This document shows, piece by piece, positions 16,638-25,240 of a DNA stretch of 64,000 nucleotides. Source of the stretch: Brucella pseudintermedia. Its GTDB lineage: Bacteria > Pseudomonadota > Alphaproteobacteria > Rhizobiales > Rhizobiaceae. The translations under genes and the position numbers were made by a program. The notes beneath the pieces are model-generated. The model worked only from the letters and a program-made list of their open reading frames with translations, was not told where the DNA came from and made no database searches. The DNA lies in contig NZ_WBWE01000001.1 of NCBI RefSeq assembly GCF_008932435.1, positions 310,001-374,000 of the forward strand. The letters are read 5' to 3'. Positions within the stretch are counted from its first letter, which is position 1; each line of letters begins with the position of its first letter.

Positions 16638-17609
16638 TCAATCTTTCATCAATGCATCGCCCCAGTCGGCGCGACGCGCCCAACGGAACAGATCTCCGTC
16701 GCGCTTGGTCAGCAGGCGTTCTTCCGCCCTGCCGTCATCCTTGCAGAGTTTAACCGAAACTTTGCCGCCGCCAACCCGTGTCGGCGCAATGACCCGCGCT
16801 TCCACATCCTCAACCGTCTCGCGCACCGCAGCAAGATAGATGAACTTCTCATCCTCCCAAGGCACTTCCGCTTCCTTGGTCAGGCGATGAATGCGCGAAC
16901 GGGCAACGCGGCGCGAAAAATGGCACCAATCCGGGGCGATCAGTGGACAATCGAGCTGGTGCGGACAGGGCGCAGCAATAACCGCACCTGCGGCGACAAG
17001 TGCCCGGCGCGCATCGAGAATGCGCTGCCAGCCCGCCGGTGTGCCCGGCTCCACGATCACCAGCATCTGTCTTGCCGATGCCCACAGGCGCTCGATGAGT
17101 TTCTGCCTGTTTTCGGGGGCGAGTTCGTCGAGCACATAAGCAATCGTAACGAGATCAGCTTCAGGAAAATCGAGCTTTTCCCGCACCACATCCCCTGCTC
17201 GCCAGTCGAGATCAGACAATCCGCTATCTTGCGAAAGCGCGCTTCCCACCGCCCGGATCGCAGGACTTGCCTCGATCATGGTTGCCGATTGAAGCGTCGG
17301 CCAGCATTGCTTTGCCGCCCAAAGAGCCGTTCCCGGTCCTGCCCCCACATCAAGCATGGATTGCGGCGCAAAACCGGGACAGACCTCGGCTGCATTGTCC
17401 AGACTGGCGCGAACCGCCGCATAAGTCGCGGGCAGGCGCGCCGCCAGATAGGCCTTTGCCGCAAGATCGTCGGAAATATGCATCCGCCCGTCCCGGGTCT
17501 CGGCGCGGTAACGGCGCGAAAGCATGTCGGATGCGCGCTTCAGGTCGGCCAAGGCGACGCCCTCAAGCGCCGCATCCACCGCCTGTCGCAAGGAAGCTGG
17601 CAGTTCCAT
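16638..17609 (-). CDS. Rsm22 family ribosome-assembly protein (METTL17-like)
   Basis: This 323-residue protein has a SAM-methyltransferase fold (MLDVGAGPGTALWAAK near residues 85-100, VLDELAPENR near 160) and the Rsm22 signature CPH...CPL...WCHFS. Four cysteines, Cys215, Cys221, Cys229 and Cys289, have the spacing of the four iron-sulfur ligands of METTL17, so a [4Fe-4S] cluster is likely. The mitochondrial homologues help assemble the small ribosomal subunit; the bacterial role is less clear. It starts six bases after the DUF2333 gene, so the two are cotranscribed. Confidence 0.85.
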   Translation of the reverse strand: MELPASLRQAVDAALEGVALADLKRASDMLSRRYRAETRDGRMHISDDLAAKAYLAARLPATYAAVRASLDNAAEVCPGFAPQSMLDVGAGPGTALWAAKQCWPTLQSATMIEASPAIRAVGSALSQDSGLSDLDWRAGDVVREKLDFPEADLVTIAYVLDELAPENRQKLIERLWASARQMLVIVEPGTPAGWQRILDARRALVAAGAVIAAPCPHQLDCPLIAPDWCHFSRRVARSRIHRLTKEAEVPWEDEKFIYLAAVRETVEDVEARVIAPTRVGGGKVSVKLCKDDGRAEERLLTKRDGDLFRWARRADWGDALMKD

Positions 17610-17615
17610 TGCCGG

Positions 17616-18896
17616 TCAGCGCTCCAGAACCTGTTTCACATCGACCAAGTTGGAACGAACACGCAGGATGTAAAAGCCCATCGTCGTCAGATGCGATGGC
17701 GTGAACCAGGCATCGGGGCTGCCGTTGGAAACGATGAAGGGCTGCATGTCGAGCGCGGCGCGCATCTGCTTTTCCATCTCGTCCCACACGCCGTCGAGGT
17801 GCTTCTCAGCCAGAACACCGCGGAAATCCGAATGTGCGGCGCGCAATAGGCCGTAATAGGCATAAAGCTGGCCATAGGCGAACCAGAAACGGTCATCCGC
17901 ACGGGTGTCGAACCAGCCGGCATGGTAATTCTCGGCACGATCCTTGAGGATGGCTGAGGTGGAACCGAGATCGCTCGCGATACGGTCCACGAACTGGATC
18001 AGATTGTCGGCGCGGGCATCGAACGTTGCCTGACAGTTTTCAAGCCGCCCGTTGAATGAGCGCAGATCCTTGATCGCAGAACGGTAATAGCTCGGCGTCG
18101 GCGTCTTCGGACCGAAAGGACTCAGGCCGAAATACCAGGAATCCTCGGCAAATTGCAGGTTTCCGCGTGCCTTCTGCAAATCCGCATCGATCTGCGATGT
18201 GCCGCGCAAGCGCCCGATATTATCCACGAGTTCAATCGCGGTACGGCGCACGGCTGCATTGATGCCGCGCTGGAACGAAGCCTTGTTGTCGAGGAAAGGC
18301 GTGCGGTCCCAGTCCAGACCGAAAAGGCCAAGCTTGTAGAGGAGCATGGAGGAAATCCATGCATTCTGGTTGACGTTGAAATCGGTGAGATCGGCGGCGA
18401 CCTCGGCAATGGCCGAGCGGGAACATTTGCGCGTCGAGGACGGCAATTGCGCTGCCTGAACCGGTTGGCTCGCCGACGCGGGATCGCTGGTCTGGTTGGC
18501 CTGTGGCGCGGCGGCAGGCTGCTCTGCCGGTGCAGCAGGAGCTGCCTCCGCTTTGACTTCTTCGCCGGGGGTGGTCGCGGTCTGATAGGTGTATTTGGCC
18601 GGATAATCGGGATCGAAATTCGTCCAGGCCTGAGTCTGCCAGATGAAATAGAGGTACAGCCCGCCGAGTCCGATCACGACAACCGAAACGGCGACTTTCC
18701 ACAATATTCCGAGCCGCAGGAAAAGCCCCCACAATCCGCCAAGCGGAATGGCAATCAGGCGGGCAAGCGCCGCGATGAAACGCCCAAGGAAGGAAAAAAC
18801 GCCCTTTACTGCATTCCACACCGTAAAAATATCCTTCCTCTTGCCCAAAAATCCGGGCTTCGCACCGCTTTTGCCGTCGCCCACAGACCTATGCAT
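17616..18896 (-). CDS. DUF2333 family membrane protein
   Basis: A protein of about 426 residues with one membrane segment near residues 60-80 (VAVSVVVIGLGGLYLYFIW after a hydrophobic stretch), then an Ala/Pro/Gln-rich linker (about 105-140) and a large domain containing WYFGLSPFGPKTPTPSYYRSAIKDL, characteristic of DUF2333. The bulk should be periplasmic. Function is unknown. An ATG at 18896 is chosen over a TTG six codons upstream. It heads an operon with the Rsm22 gene. Confidence 0.8.
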   Translation of the reverse strand: MHRSVGDGKSGAKPGFLGKRKDIFTVWNAVKGVFSFLGRFIAALARLIAIPLGGLWGLFLRLGILWKVAVSVVVIGLGGLYLYFIWQTQAWTNFDPDYPAKYTYQTATTPGEEVKAEAAPAAPAEQPAAAPQANQTSDPASASQPVQAAQLPSSTRKCSRSAIAEVAADLTDFNVNQNAWISSMLLYKLGLFGLDWDRTPFLDNKASFQRGINAAVRRTAIELVDNIGRLRGTSQIDADLQKARGNLQFAEDSWYFGLSPFGPKTPTPSYYRSAIKDLRSFNGRLENCQATFDARADNLIQFVDRIASDLGSTSAILKDRAENYHAGWFDTRADDRFWFAYGQLYAYYGLLRAAHSDFRGVLAEKHLDGVWDEMEKQMRAALDMQPFIVSNGSPDAWFTPSHLTTMGFYILRVRSNLVDVKQVLER

Positions 18897-18979
18897 CGCA
18901 AGTCCCGTTCGCAAGCAGCCAAGCCTGAAAAGGCTTCAGGTTCTCAAATAGAGTGTGCTCATCTTTTCGACAACCCAAC

Positions 18980-19137
18980 GGTCTGATTCCGACATTTGCA
19001 TCCCGCGGATATGAGCGTTGAGCAAAGGTCGGAATCAGACCACTGGCAACTTTATGAATCGAGTGGATTTTTCGAATTTGACGTTTGAAACGAGATTTAT
19101 ATCGGACGGATATCAAACGTCAAATTCAATCCACTCG
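18980..19137. repeat. Two adjacent long inverted repeats
   Basis: GGTCTGATTCCGAC (18980-18993) is exactly repeated in inverse at 19028-19041. Directly after it, CGAGTGGATT and AATTTGACGTTTGA (19060-19088) pair with their complements at 19113-19137, giving a second, longer hairpin. ATGAGCGTT (19012-19020) is also inverted at 19136-19145, linking the two. The gap between the DUF2333 gene and choX (about 580 bases) otherwise shows no gene. The structure resembles dispersed palindromic elements rather than an operator. Confidence 0.7.
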
Positions 19138-19474
19138 AACGCTCATCCAACTGATTTTATCCGTCATTTTCCGCTGACAGGGTTGAATCCCGGGAGCCGA
19201 TCCGTAACATGGCGCCGACCCGCTTCGGCCAAGTGCGTGGCAATCCTGCCCGCCTCCCTTGCCGACGGTTCCGGAAATTGATGAGCGGCAAACAGCTTCA
19301 AGGCGGTTTCAAGTGAGGTGCGAAACGGTTTTTCGCCGGAAACTGCGATCAACGTCGCAATCAAGAACATTTTCGCCGCTATGGTACTTGAATGGCGAAA
19401 TCTTTGGTGTTTGCTAAAGCTGGAACCGGAAAAACAATCAATCCGTAAAAACGGCCCGGTAAATGGAGAGAACA

Positions 19475-20443
19475 ATGAAGTCCGCATCGACCTTTATGCT
19501 TACGCTTGCCCTGGGTGGGCTGGCCGGGGGAACGGCAATGCTGAGCGCGCCTGCAACCGCCTTCGCCGCTGAACCCGAAAGCTGCTCGACCGTCCGCTTC
19601 TCGGACGTCGGCTGGACCGACATTACCTCCACGACGGCGGTAGCGACAGAAATCCTCAAAGGTCTCGGCTACAAGACCGACATCAAGGTTCTCTCCGTGC
19701 CGGTAACCTATGCGTCGCTGAGCAAGAAGGACATCGACGTTTTCCTTGGCTACTGGAACCCGTCCATGAGCGCCGACCTCCAGCCCTATCTGGACAACAA
19801 GACCGTCGAGACGCTGCGCACCAATCTGACCGGCGCGAAATATACCCTTGCCGTGCCGAAATACGCCTATGACGAAGGCCTCAAGGACTTCAAGGATATC
19901 GCCGCTTTCAAGGACAAGCTTGGCGGCAAGATCTACGGCATCGAGCCGGGCAATGACGGCAACCGCCTGATCCTCGACATGATCAGCAAGGACGCCTTCG
20001 GCCTCAAGTCGTTCGAGCTGGCGGAATCCTCCGAGCAGGGAATGCTGGCGCAGGTCGCGCGCGCCATCAACAGCAAGGAACCGGTCGTGTTCCTGGCATG
20101 GGAACCGCATCCCATGAACAAGCGCTTTGAAATCGCCTATCTGACCGGCGGCGACGACTTCTTCGGCCCCAATCTCGGCGGCGCCAAGGTCGAAACCAAT
20201 GTCCGCACCGGCTACACGCAGGAATGCCCGAATGTCGGCAAGTTCCTCACCAATCTGGAATTCAAGCTCGATATCGAGAACGAGATCATGGGCAAGATTC
20301 TCGACGATGGCCAGGAACCGTCCAAAGCCGCAAACGACTGGCTCAAGGCCAATCCCGGCGTTCTCGACCAATGGCTTGCCGGCGTGACCACTGTCGATGG
20401 CAAGGAAGGCCTTCCGGCCGTCAAGGCGGCGCTCGGCCTTTGA
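19475..20443 (+). CDS. choX: Choline ABC transporter, periplasmic binding protein
   Basis: The 322-residue precursor has a signal peptide (cleavage after AFA near residue 31) and the OpuAC-type binding domain. Trp47, Trp94, Tyr123 and Trp209, plus Asp49 and Asn160, stand at the positions of the aromatic box and its partners in Sinorhizobium meliloti ChoX (constant offset of four), so choline binding is well supported. The ATG at 19475 has GGAGAG upstream. It heads a choXWV operon supplying choline for glycine betaine synthesis or catabolism. Confidence 0.93.
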   Translation: MKSASTFMLTLALGGLAGGTAMLSAPATAFAAEPESCSTVRFSDVGWTDITSTTAVATEILKGLGYKTDIKVLSVPVTYASLSKKDIDVFLGYWNPSMSADLQPYLDNKTVETLRTNLTGAKYTLAVPKYAYDEGLKDFKDIAAFKDKLGGKIYGIEPGNDGNRLILDMISKDAFGLKSFELAESSEQGMLAQVARAINSKEPVVFLAWEPHPMNKRFEIAYLTGGDDFFGPNLGGAKVETNVRTGYTQECPNVGKFLTNLEFKLDIENEIMGKILDDGQEPSKAANDWLKANPGVLDQWLAGVTTVDGKEGLPAVKAALGL

Positions 20444-20524
20444 TCCATGCTGCCGGACTGCGACAGACGCGGCCCGGCACGTTCCAGCACCTTCATCACA
20501 AGCACGCAGCAGGAGACTTGATCG

Positions 20525-21361
20525 TTGAACTGGCTGACGGACTACAAGATTCCTGTCGGACCAACCGCCAAATCTGTGGTGGACTGGCTGACGACCCATC
20601 TGGGGCTTTTCTTCGATACTTTGGCGGCGATCATGCAGGGCCTGATTGACGGCCTGTTGTATCTTTTGCAACTGCCCCATCCACTGCTTCTGATCGCCAT
20701 CTTCGCAATCATTGCATGGCTGATCCAGCGTCGCATCTCCGTCGTCCTGCTCACCGTTCTTGGCTTCCTTTTCATCATCAATCAGGGCTATTGGGATCCG
20801 ACCCTGAAGACACTGACGCTCGTCCTGTCGTCGTGTTTTGTCTGCATGGCCATCGGCGTGCCGCTCGGCATTGCGGCGGCCCATCGTCCGGCACTTTATG
20901 CCGCGATGCGCCCTGTCCTCGACCTGATGCAGACCTTGCCGACATTCGTTTACCTGATCCCGGCTATCGTTTTCTTTGGCATCGGCATGGTTCCGGGCTT
21001 GCTCGCCACCGTCATTTTCGTGATTCCCGCCCCAATCCGCCTGACCCAGCTCGGCATTTCCTCAACGCCGTCCTCCCTGATCGAGGCAGGCGAAGCCTTT
21101 GGCGCGTCGCGCTCGCAGCTTCTCTGGAAAGTCGAGCTGCCCTATGCGATGCCGCAAATTCTCGCGGGTCTAACCCAGACGATCATGCTTTCACTTTCAA
21201 TGGTGGTCATCGCCGCGCTTGTCGGCGCTGACGGCCTTGGCGTCCCAGTGGTTCGCGGACTGAACTCCGTCAACATTTCACTCGGCTTCGAGGCAGGCTT
21301 CATCATCGTCGTAGTCGCAATCGTGCTCGACCGCATCTTCCGCGCCGGCAGAGAAAAATAG
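20525..21361 (+). CDS. choW: Choline ABC transporter, permease
   Basis: A 278-residue ProW/OpuAB-type inner membrane permease with about six to seven helices. The BPD_transp_1 EAA loop is seen as EAGEAFGASRSQLLWKVELPYAMPQI, the contact site for the ATPase. The start is TTG at 20525, preceded by AGGAG at suitable distance; no better start exists upstream. It lies 81 bases after choX and is cotranscribed with it. Confidence 0.9.
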   Translation: MNWLTDYKIPVGPTAKSVVDWLTTHLGLFFDTLAAIMQGLIDGLLYLLQLPHPLLLIAIFAIIAWLIQRRISVVLLTVLGFLFIINQGYWDPTLKTLTLVLSSCFVCMAIGVPLGIAAAHRPALYAAMRPVLDLMQTLPTFVYLIPAIVFFGIGMVPGLLATVIFVIPAPIRLTQLGISSTPSSLIEAGEAFGASRSQLLWKVELPYAMPQILAGLTQTIMLSLSMVVIAALVGADGLGVPVVRGLNSVNISLGFEAGFIIVVVAIVLDRIFRAGREK

Positions 21362-21420
21362 CATGCACCCGAAAAGTGGAGACCGGTTTTCGGATAAGAT
21401 CATGCTCAAACAGAGACCAG
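21362..21420 (+). repeat. Dispersed repeat inside the cho operon
   Basis: GCATGCACCCGAAAAGTGG followed by AGACCGGTTTTCGGATAAGATCATGC forms an imperfect stem (CCGAAAA / TTTTCGG). It is of a type common between genes in Rhizobiales and sits between choW and choV, where it could influence message stability. Confidence 0.55.
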
Positions 21421-21430
21421 GAGGTAGCGG

Positions 21431-22483
21431 ATGACCATCATCGCACTCGAGGATGTCTGCATCATTTTCGGCAGCAATGTCGATGGGGCTCTTGCGCTTG
21501 CGGATCGCGGCGCAACCCGCTCGCAGATTCAGGCGGAAACCAATCTCGTGCTGGGCGTGCACAATTGCACGCTTAATATCGAGGAAGGCGAAATCCTCGT
21601 TCTCATGGGGCTGTCCGGCTCCGGCAAATCCACCCTGCTTCGCGCCATCAACCGGCTTAATCCCATTTCACGCGGGCGCGTTCTCGTGCGTGAGGGCGAC
21701 CGTGCCATCGATGTCGGCAAGGCCGACCGCGCGACGCTCCGCCATCTGCGCACCGAACTTGTCTCCATGGTGTTCCAGCAGTTCGGCCTGCTGCCATGGC
21801 GCACGGTGGAGGAAAACGTCGCCTTCGGACTTGAGATTTCCGGCATGGGCAAGGAGGAACGCCTTGCCAAAGCCCGCGGCCAGCTTGAACTTGTCGGCTT
21901 GCAGGACTGGGCCAAGCGCAAGGTCGGCGAGCTTTCCGGCGGCATGCAGCAGCGCGTCGGGCTTGCTCGCGCCTTTGCAACCGGCGCGCCGATCCTGCTG
22001 ATGGACGAGCCGTTCTCGGCCCTTGATCCGCTGATCCGCACCCGCTTGCAGGACGAATTGCTGGCTTTCCAGTCGCGCCTGAAAAAGACCATCGTCTTCG
22101 TCAGCCACGATCTCGACGAAGCCATGAAGATCGGCAATCGCATCGCGATCATGGAAGGCGGGCGTATCGTTCAGTGCGGCACGCCGCAGGAAATTCTCCT
22201 GCAACCCGCCGATGAATATGTTGCCGACTTCGTTGCGCACATGAACCCGCTCGGCGTTCTCAGGGCTGGCGACATCATGGTGCCCTTTGATCGCAATGCA
22301 GCCCCACGCCCCTTTGCGGCCACTGCACGACGTGAAACGCTGGTGCGCGACCTGATGAGCGCTGTCGCCGACAGCAGCGGCGATGTCGGGATCATCGAGA
22401 ACGGCGCCATCGTCGGCAAGATTGCGGCGGACGACATTGTGCGTGCACTCGCCTGGCATCAGCAGCGCGGAACCTCATCCTAG
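21431..22483 (+). CDS. choV: Choline ABC transporter, ATP-binding protein
   Basis: The 350-residue ATPase is of the ProV/OpuAA type: a family-specific N-terminal extension of about 50 residues precedes Walker A (GLSGSGKST), then Q-loop (VFQQFGLLPW), signature (LSGGMQQRVGLARA), Walker B (ILLMDEPFSALDPL) and H-loop (VFVSHDLDEA). The C-terminal part from about residue 280 is a short CBS-like region (LVRDLMSAVADSSGDVGIIENG), shorter than a full CBS pair. GGAGG stands five bases before the ATG. The stop codon lies inside a 23-base tandem duplication. Confidence 0.93.
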   Translation: MTIIALEDVCIIFGSNVDGALALADRGATRSQIQAETNLVLGVHNCTLNIEEGEILVLMGLSGSGKSTLLRAINRLNPISRGRVLVREGDRAIDVGKADRATLRHLRTELVSMVFQQFGLLPWRTVEENVAFGLEISGMGKEERLAKARGQLELVGLQDWAKRKVGELSGGMQQRVGLARAFATGAPILLMDEPFSALDPLIRTRLQDELLAFQSRLKKTIVFVSHDLDEAMKIGNRIAIMEGGRIVQCGTPQEILLQPADEYVADFVAHMNPLGVLRAGDIMVPFDRNAAPRPFAATARRETLVRDLMSAVADSSGDVGIIENGAIVGKIAADDIVRALAWHQQRGTSS

Positions 22484-22512
22484 AGCATTGCGGAACCTCA
22501 TCCTAGAGCATT
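22467..22512 (+). repeat. 23-bp perfect tandem duplication at the choV stop
   Basis: The 23-base unit from 22467 (GCGGAACCTCATCC, then TAGAGCATT with the choV stop TAG) is repeated exactly at 22490-22512. The second copy leads into a dispersed repeat (GCATTTCCAGC...GTTTTGCG, to about 22553). Such a duplication is probably recent and could vary between strains. Confidence 0.85.
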
Positions 22513-22565
22513 TCCAGCAAAAGTGTGAAACGGTTTTGCGTTGGAAAATGCGACACGCTTCAAAC

Positions 22566-22598
22566 AAAAAAGCCGCACATTCACGTGTGCGGCTTTTT
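22566..22598. terminator. Bidirectional intrinsic terminator
   Basis: A 13-base-pair stem AAAAAGCCGCACA / TGTGCGGCTTTTT with a short loop separates the convergent choXWV and dpp operons and has A/T runs on both sides. Confidence 0.9.
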
Positions 22599-22624
22599 GA
22601 TTTTCAGGCTGCGCAAGGTGCGGA

Positions 22625-23473
22625 TCAGCTATGTGCCGCCTGTCTTGCGGCAGCGCGTGCTTCCACACGTGCCCGGATGGCATCTACATCCGCGCGCGGC
22701 GTGGCAGCAAAGAGCTTCTTCGTATAGTCGTGCTGCGGATTGTTGAACACGTCGTCACGCGAACCGTATTCCACCACCTCGCCGAAATACATCACCATCA
22801 CCTCGTCGGCGATATAGCGCACGACCGAAAGGTCATGGCTGATGAAGACATAGGTGAGGCCGAACTCTTCCTGCAAATCGGCCAGCAGGTTCAGGACCTG
22901 TGCCTGCACCGAAAGGTCGAGTGCCGAAACCGGCTCATCCAGAATGAGCAGTTTCGGGTTGAGCATCAACGCACGCGCAATGGCGATACGCTGGCGCTGG
23001 CCGCCGGAGAACATGTGCGGATAGCGGTTGAAGTGCTCGCGGCCAAGGCCGACCTTCAACAGCATCTGCATCGCCTTGGCGCGCCGTTCTTCCGCCGACA
23101 TGTTGGTGTTCAGCAGCAGCGGCTCCGCCAGCACGTCGCCGATCTTCTGACGCGGATTGAGCGAACCGTACGGGTTCTGGAACACGATCTGCACCTTCTG
23201 GCGCATTTCGGCCGTCAGGCCGTCACGAGCGATGTTCACATCCTTGCCGCCGATCTTCAACTCGCCGGAAGTCTGTGGATCGATCATCGTGAGAATGCGG
23301 GCCAGCGTGGACTTGCCGCAACCCGATTCACCGACAATCGCCAGCGTCTTGCCCTTTTCCACCTTGAAGCTCACGCCCTTGACGGCATGAACCACCTTTG
23401 CCTTGCCGAACAGCCCGCCGCCGACATGATAATCGCGCTTGATATCGCGCGCCTCGAGAACAATCTCGCTCAT
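22625..23473 (-). CDS. dppF: Dipeptide ABC transporter ATP-binding protein DppF
   Basis: A 282-residue ATPase of the oligopeptide/dipeptide group. Walker A (GESGCGKST), signature (FSGGQRQRIAIARAL), Walker B (LLILDEPVSALD) and H-loop (YVFISHDLSVVRYIADEV) are present. The protein ends soon after the oligo_HPY-like region and is somewhat shorter than E. coli DppF. It overlaps dppD by four bases and is the last gene of dppABCDF. Substrate by family: dipeptides, possibly delta-aminolevulinate or heme in some bacteria. Confidence 0.87.
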   Translation of the reverse strand: MSEIVLEARDIKRDYHVGGGLFGKAKVVHAVKGVSFKVEKGKTLAIVGESGCGKSTLARILTMIDPQTSGELKIGGKDVNIARDGLTAEMRQKVQIVFQNPYGSLNPRQKIGDVLAEPLLLNTNMSAEERRAKAMQMLLKVGLGREHFNRYPHMFSGGQRQRIAIARALMLNPKLLILDEPVSALDLSVQAQVLNLLADLQEEFGLTYVFISHDLSVVRYIADEVMVMYFGEVVEYGSRDDVFNNPQHDYTKKLFAATPRADVDAIRARVEARAAARQAAHS

Positions 23474-24321
23474 CGCGCTTCTCCCGCACCATTATTTTCA
23501 AAGACGAAATCGGACACCGTCGGAAGACGGTCGCCGGTCGCATTTTCCGGCAGGGCCGACAGCAGCGCACGGGTATAAGGGTGCTTGGGCGCGGAGAACA
23601 GCGACAGCACGTCGGCATCCTCCATCTTGTGGCCCTTATATTGCACGATCACGCGGTCCGCCGTTTCGGCAACCACACCCATGTCATGGGTGATCATGAT
23701 CAGACCCATGCCGTGTTCGACCTGAAGCCGCATCAGGAGATCGAGGATCTGCTTCTGGATCGTCACGTCCAGAGCAGTCGTCGGTTCGTCGGCGATAAGG
23801 AGCTTGGGATTGCAGGCAATCGCAATCGCGATCATGACGCGCTGGCATTGGCCGCCCGACATCTGGTGCGGGAAGCTTTTCAGGCGTTCCGCCGCATCGC
23901 GAATGCCGACGAGTTCCAGTAGCTCAATGGCGCGCGCACGGCTCGCCGAGCCGTTCATGCCCATATGCTGCTTTAGCACTTCCTCAAGCTGATAGCCGAC
24001 CGTGAAGCAGGGATTGAGGCTTGCGACCGGTTCCTGGAAAATCATGGAAATGTCACGTCCGATGATCTTGCGGCGCTCCTTGTCGGACATCGTCCGCAAA
24101 TCCTGGCCATCGAAGGTCATGGCGTCTGCGGTGACAGTCGCGGACTTGGGCAGGAGGCCCATGACGGCGAGCATTCCGACCGACTTGCCCGAGCCCGATT
24201 CACCGACAATCGCCAGCACTTCGCCCTTGTCGACCTTGATATCGATCCCGTCAACCGCCTTGAAGGGGCCGGTCGAGGTGTCGAAAGAAACCGAAAGGTT
24301 CTTGATTTCAAGCAGAGCCAT
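23470..24321 (-). CDS. dppD: Dipeptide ABC transporter ATP-binding protein DppD
   Basis: A 283-residue ATPase, partner of DppF in the heterodimeric nucleotide-binding unit. Walker A (GESGSGKSV, with Val in place of the usual Thr), Q-loop ([13 protein letters not shown]), signature ([16 protein letters not shown]) and Walker B ([12 protein letters not shown]) are seen. The C-terminal [12 protein letters not shown] motif is the oligo_HPY element typical of peptide importers. It lies three bases after dppC and overlaps dppF by four bases. Confidence 0.9.
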   Translation of the reverse strand: MALLEIKNLSVSFDTSTGPFKAVDGIDIKVDKGEVLAIVGESGSGKSVGMLAVMGLLPKSATVTADAMTFDGQDLRTMSDKERRKIIGRDISMIFQEPVASLNPCFTVGYQLEEVLKQHMGMNGSASRARAIELLELVGIRDAAERLKSFPHQMSGGQCQRVMIAIAIACNPKLLIADEPTTALDVTIQKQILDLLMRLQVEHGMGLIMITHDMGVVAETADRVIVQYKGHKMEDADVLSLFSAPKHPYTRALLSALPENATGDRLPTVSDFVFENNGAGEAR

Positions 24322-24324
24322 CGA

Positions 24325-25233
24325 TCAGCTCCTCTTCAGTTTCGGGTCAAGCGCATCGCGCAGACCGTCGCCAATCAGATTGATGGCGAGAACAGTAATC
24401 AGGATCGCGAGACCGGGGAAGGTAACAATCCACCAGGCACTCAAGATGAACTCACGCGCCTCGGCAAGCATCGTGCCCCATTCTGGCGTCGGCGGTTGCG
24501 CGCCCATGCCGAGGAAGCCCAGAGCCGCAACGTCGAGGATGGCGTTGGAGAACGACATCGTTGCCTGCACCACGAGCGGGGCAAGGCAGTTCGGCAGAAT
24601 GGTCTTGAACATCAGGCGCAGCTTGCTTGCACCGGCAAGCTTGGCTGCGGTCACATATTCGCGTTCCTTTTCTGCCATGACGGCTGCGCGGGTAAGGCGT
24701 GAGAAGTGCGGCAGCAGGACCAGCGTGATCGCGAGAACCGCGTTGATCAGGCCCGGTCCCAGAATTGCCACCAGAACCAGTGCCAGCAGCAGCGACGGGA
24801 ATGCCAGGATGACGTCCATGATGCGCATGAACACCGTATCGACGCCGCCACCGAAATAGCCGGTAATAAGACCAATCGTGATGCCGAGGCACATCGAAAT
24901 GATGACGATGACGAAGCCCACGAGCAGCGAATATTGCGAGCCGTAGATCAGGCGGGACAGGATATCGCGTCCGACCGCATCAGTTCCCAAAAGGAACTGC
25001 GTCGAGCCGCCGTTTTCCCAGAATGGCGGGACCTTCACGAATTCACGGAACTGTTCCGTGGGATCGTGCGGCGCAATAAGCGGAGCAAAGATTGCGACCA
25101 GAATGATCGCGACAAATACGAAAAGACCGATCACAGCGCCGCGATTGACGCTGAAATAGAACCAGAAGTCTTTCAGCGCGCGCATCTTGCCAATGTCGTT
25201 CGCGGCTTCCGGCTGAATAGCTGAGTGTGTCAT
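24325..25233 (-). CDS. dppC: Dipeptide ABC transporter permease DppC
   Basis: A 302-residue inner membrane protein with the N-terminal OppC_N helix (about residues 25-60) and five further helices of BPD_transp_1. GTDAVGRDILSRLIYGSQYSLLVG and the EAA loop (EREYVTAAKLAGASKLRLMFKTILPN) are diagnostic of DppC/OppC. It is seven bases downstream of dppB. Confidence 0.92.
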   Translation of the reverse strand: MTHSAIQPEAANDIGKMRALKDFWFYFSVNRGAVIGLFVFVAIILVAIFAPLIAPHDPTEQFREFVKVPPFWENGGSTQFLLGTDAVGRDILSRLIYGSQYSLLVGFVIVIISMCLGITIGLITGYFGGGVDTVFMRIMDVILAFPSLLLALVLVAILGPGLINAVLAITLVLLPHFSRLTRAAVMAEKEREYVTAAKLAGASKLRLMFKTILPNCLAPLVVQATMSFSNAILDVAALGFLGMGAQPPTPEWGTMLAEAREFILSAWWIVTFPGLAILITVLAINLIGDGLRDALDPKLKRS

Positions 25234-25240
25234 GATACCC

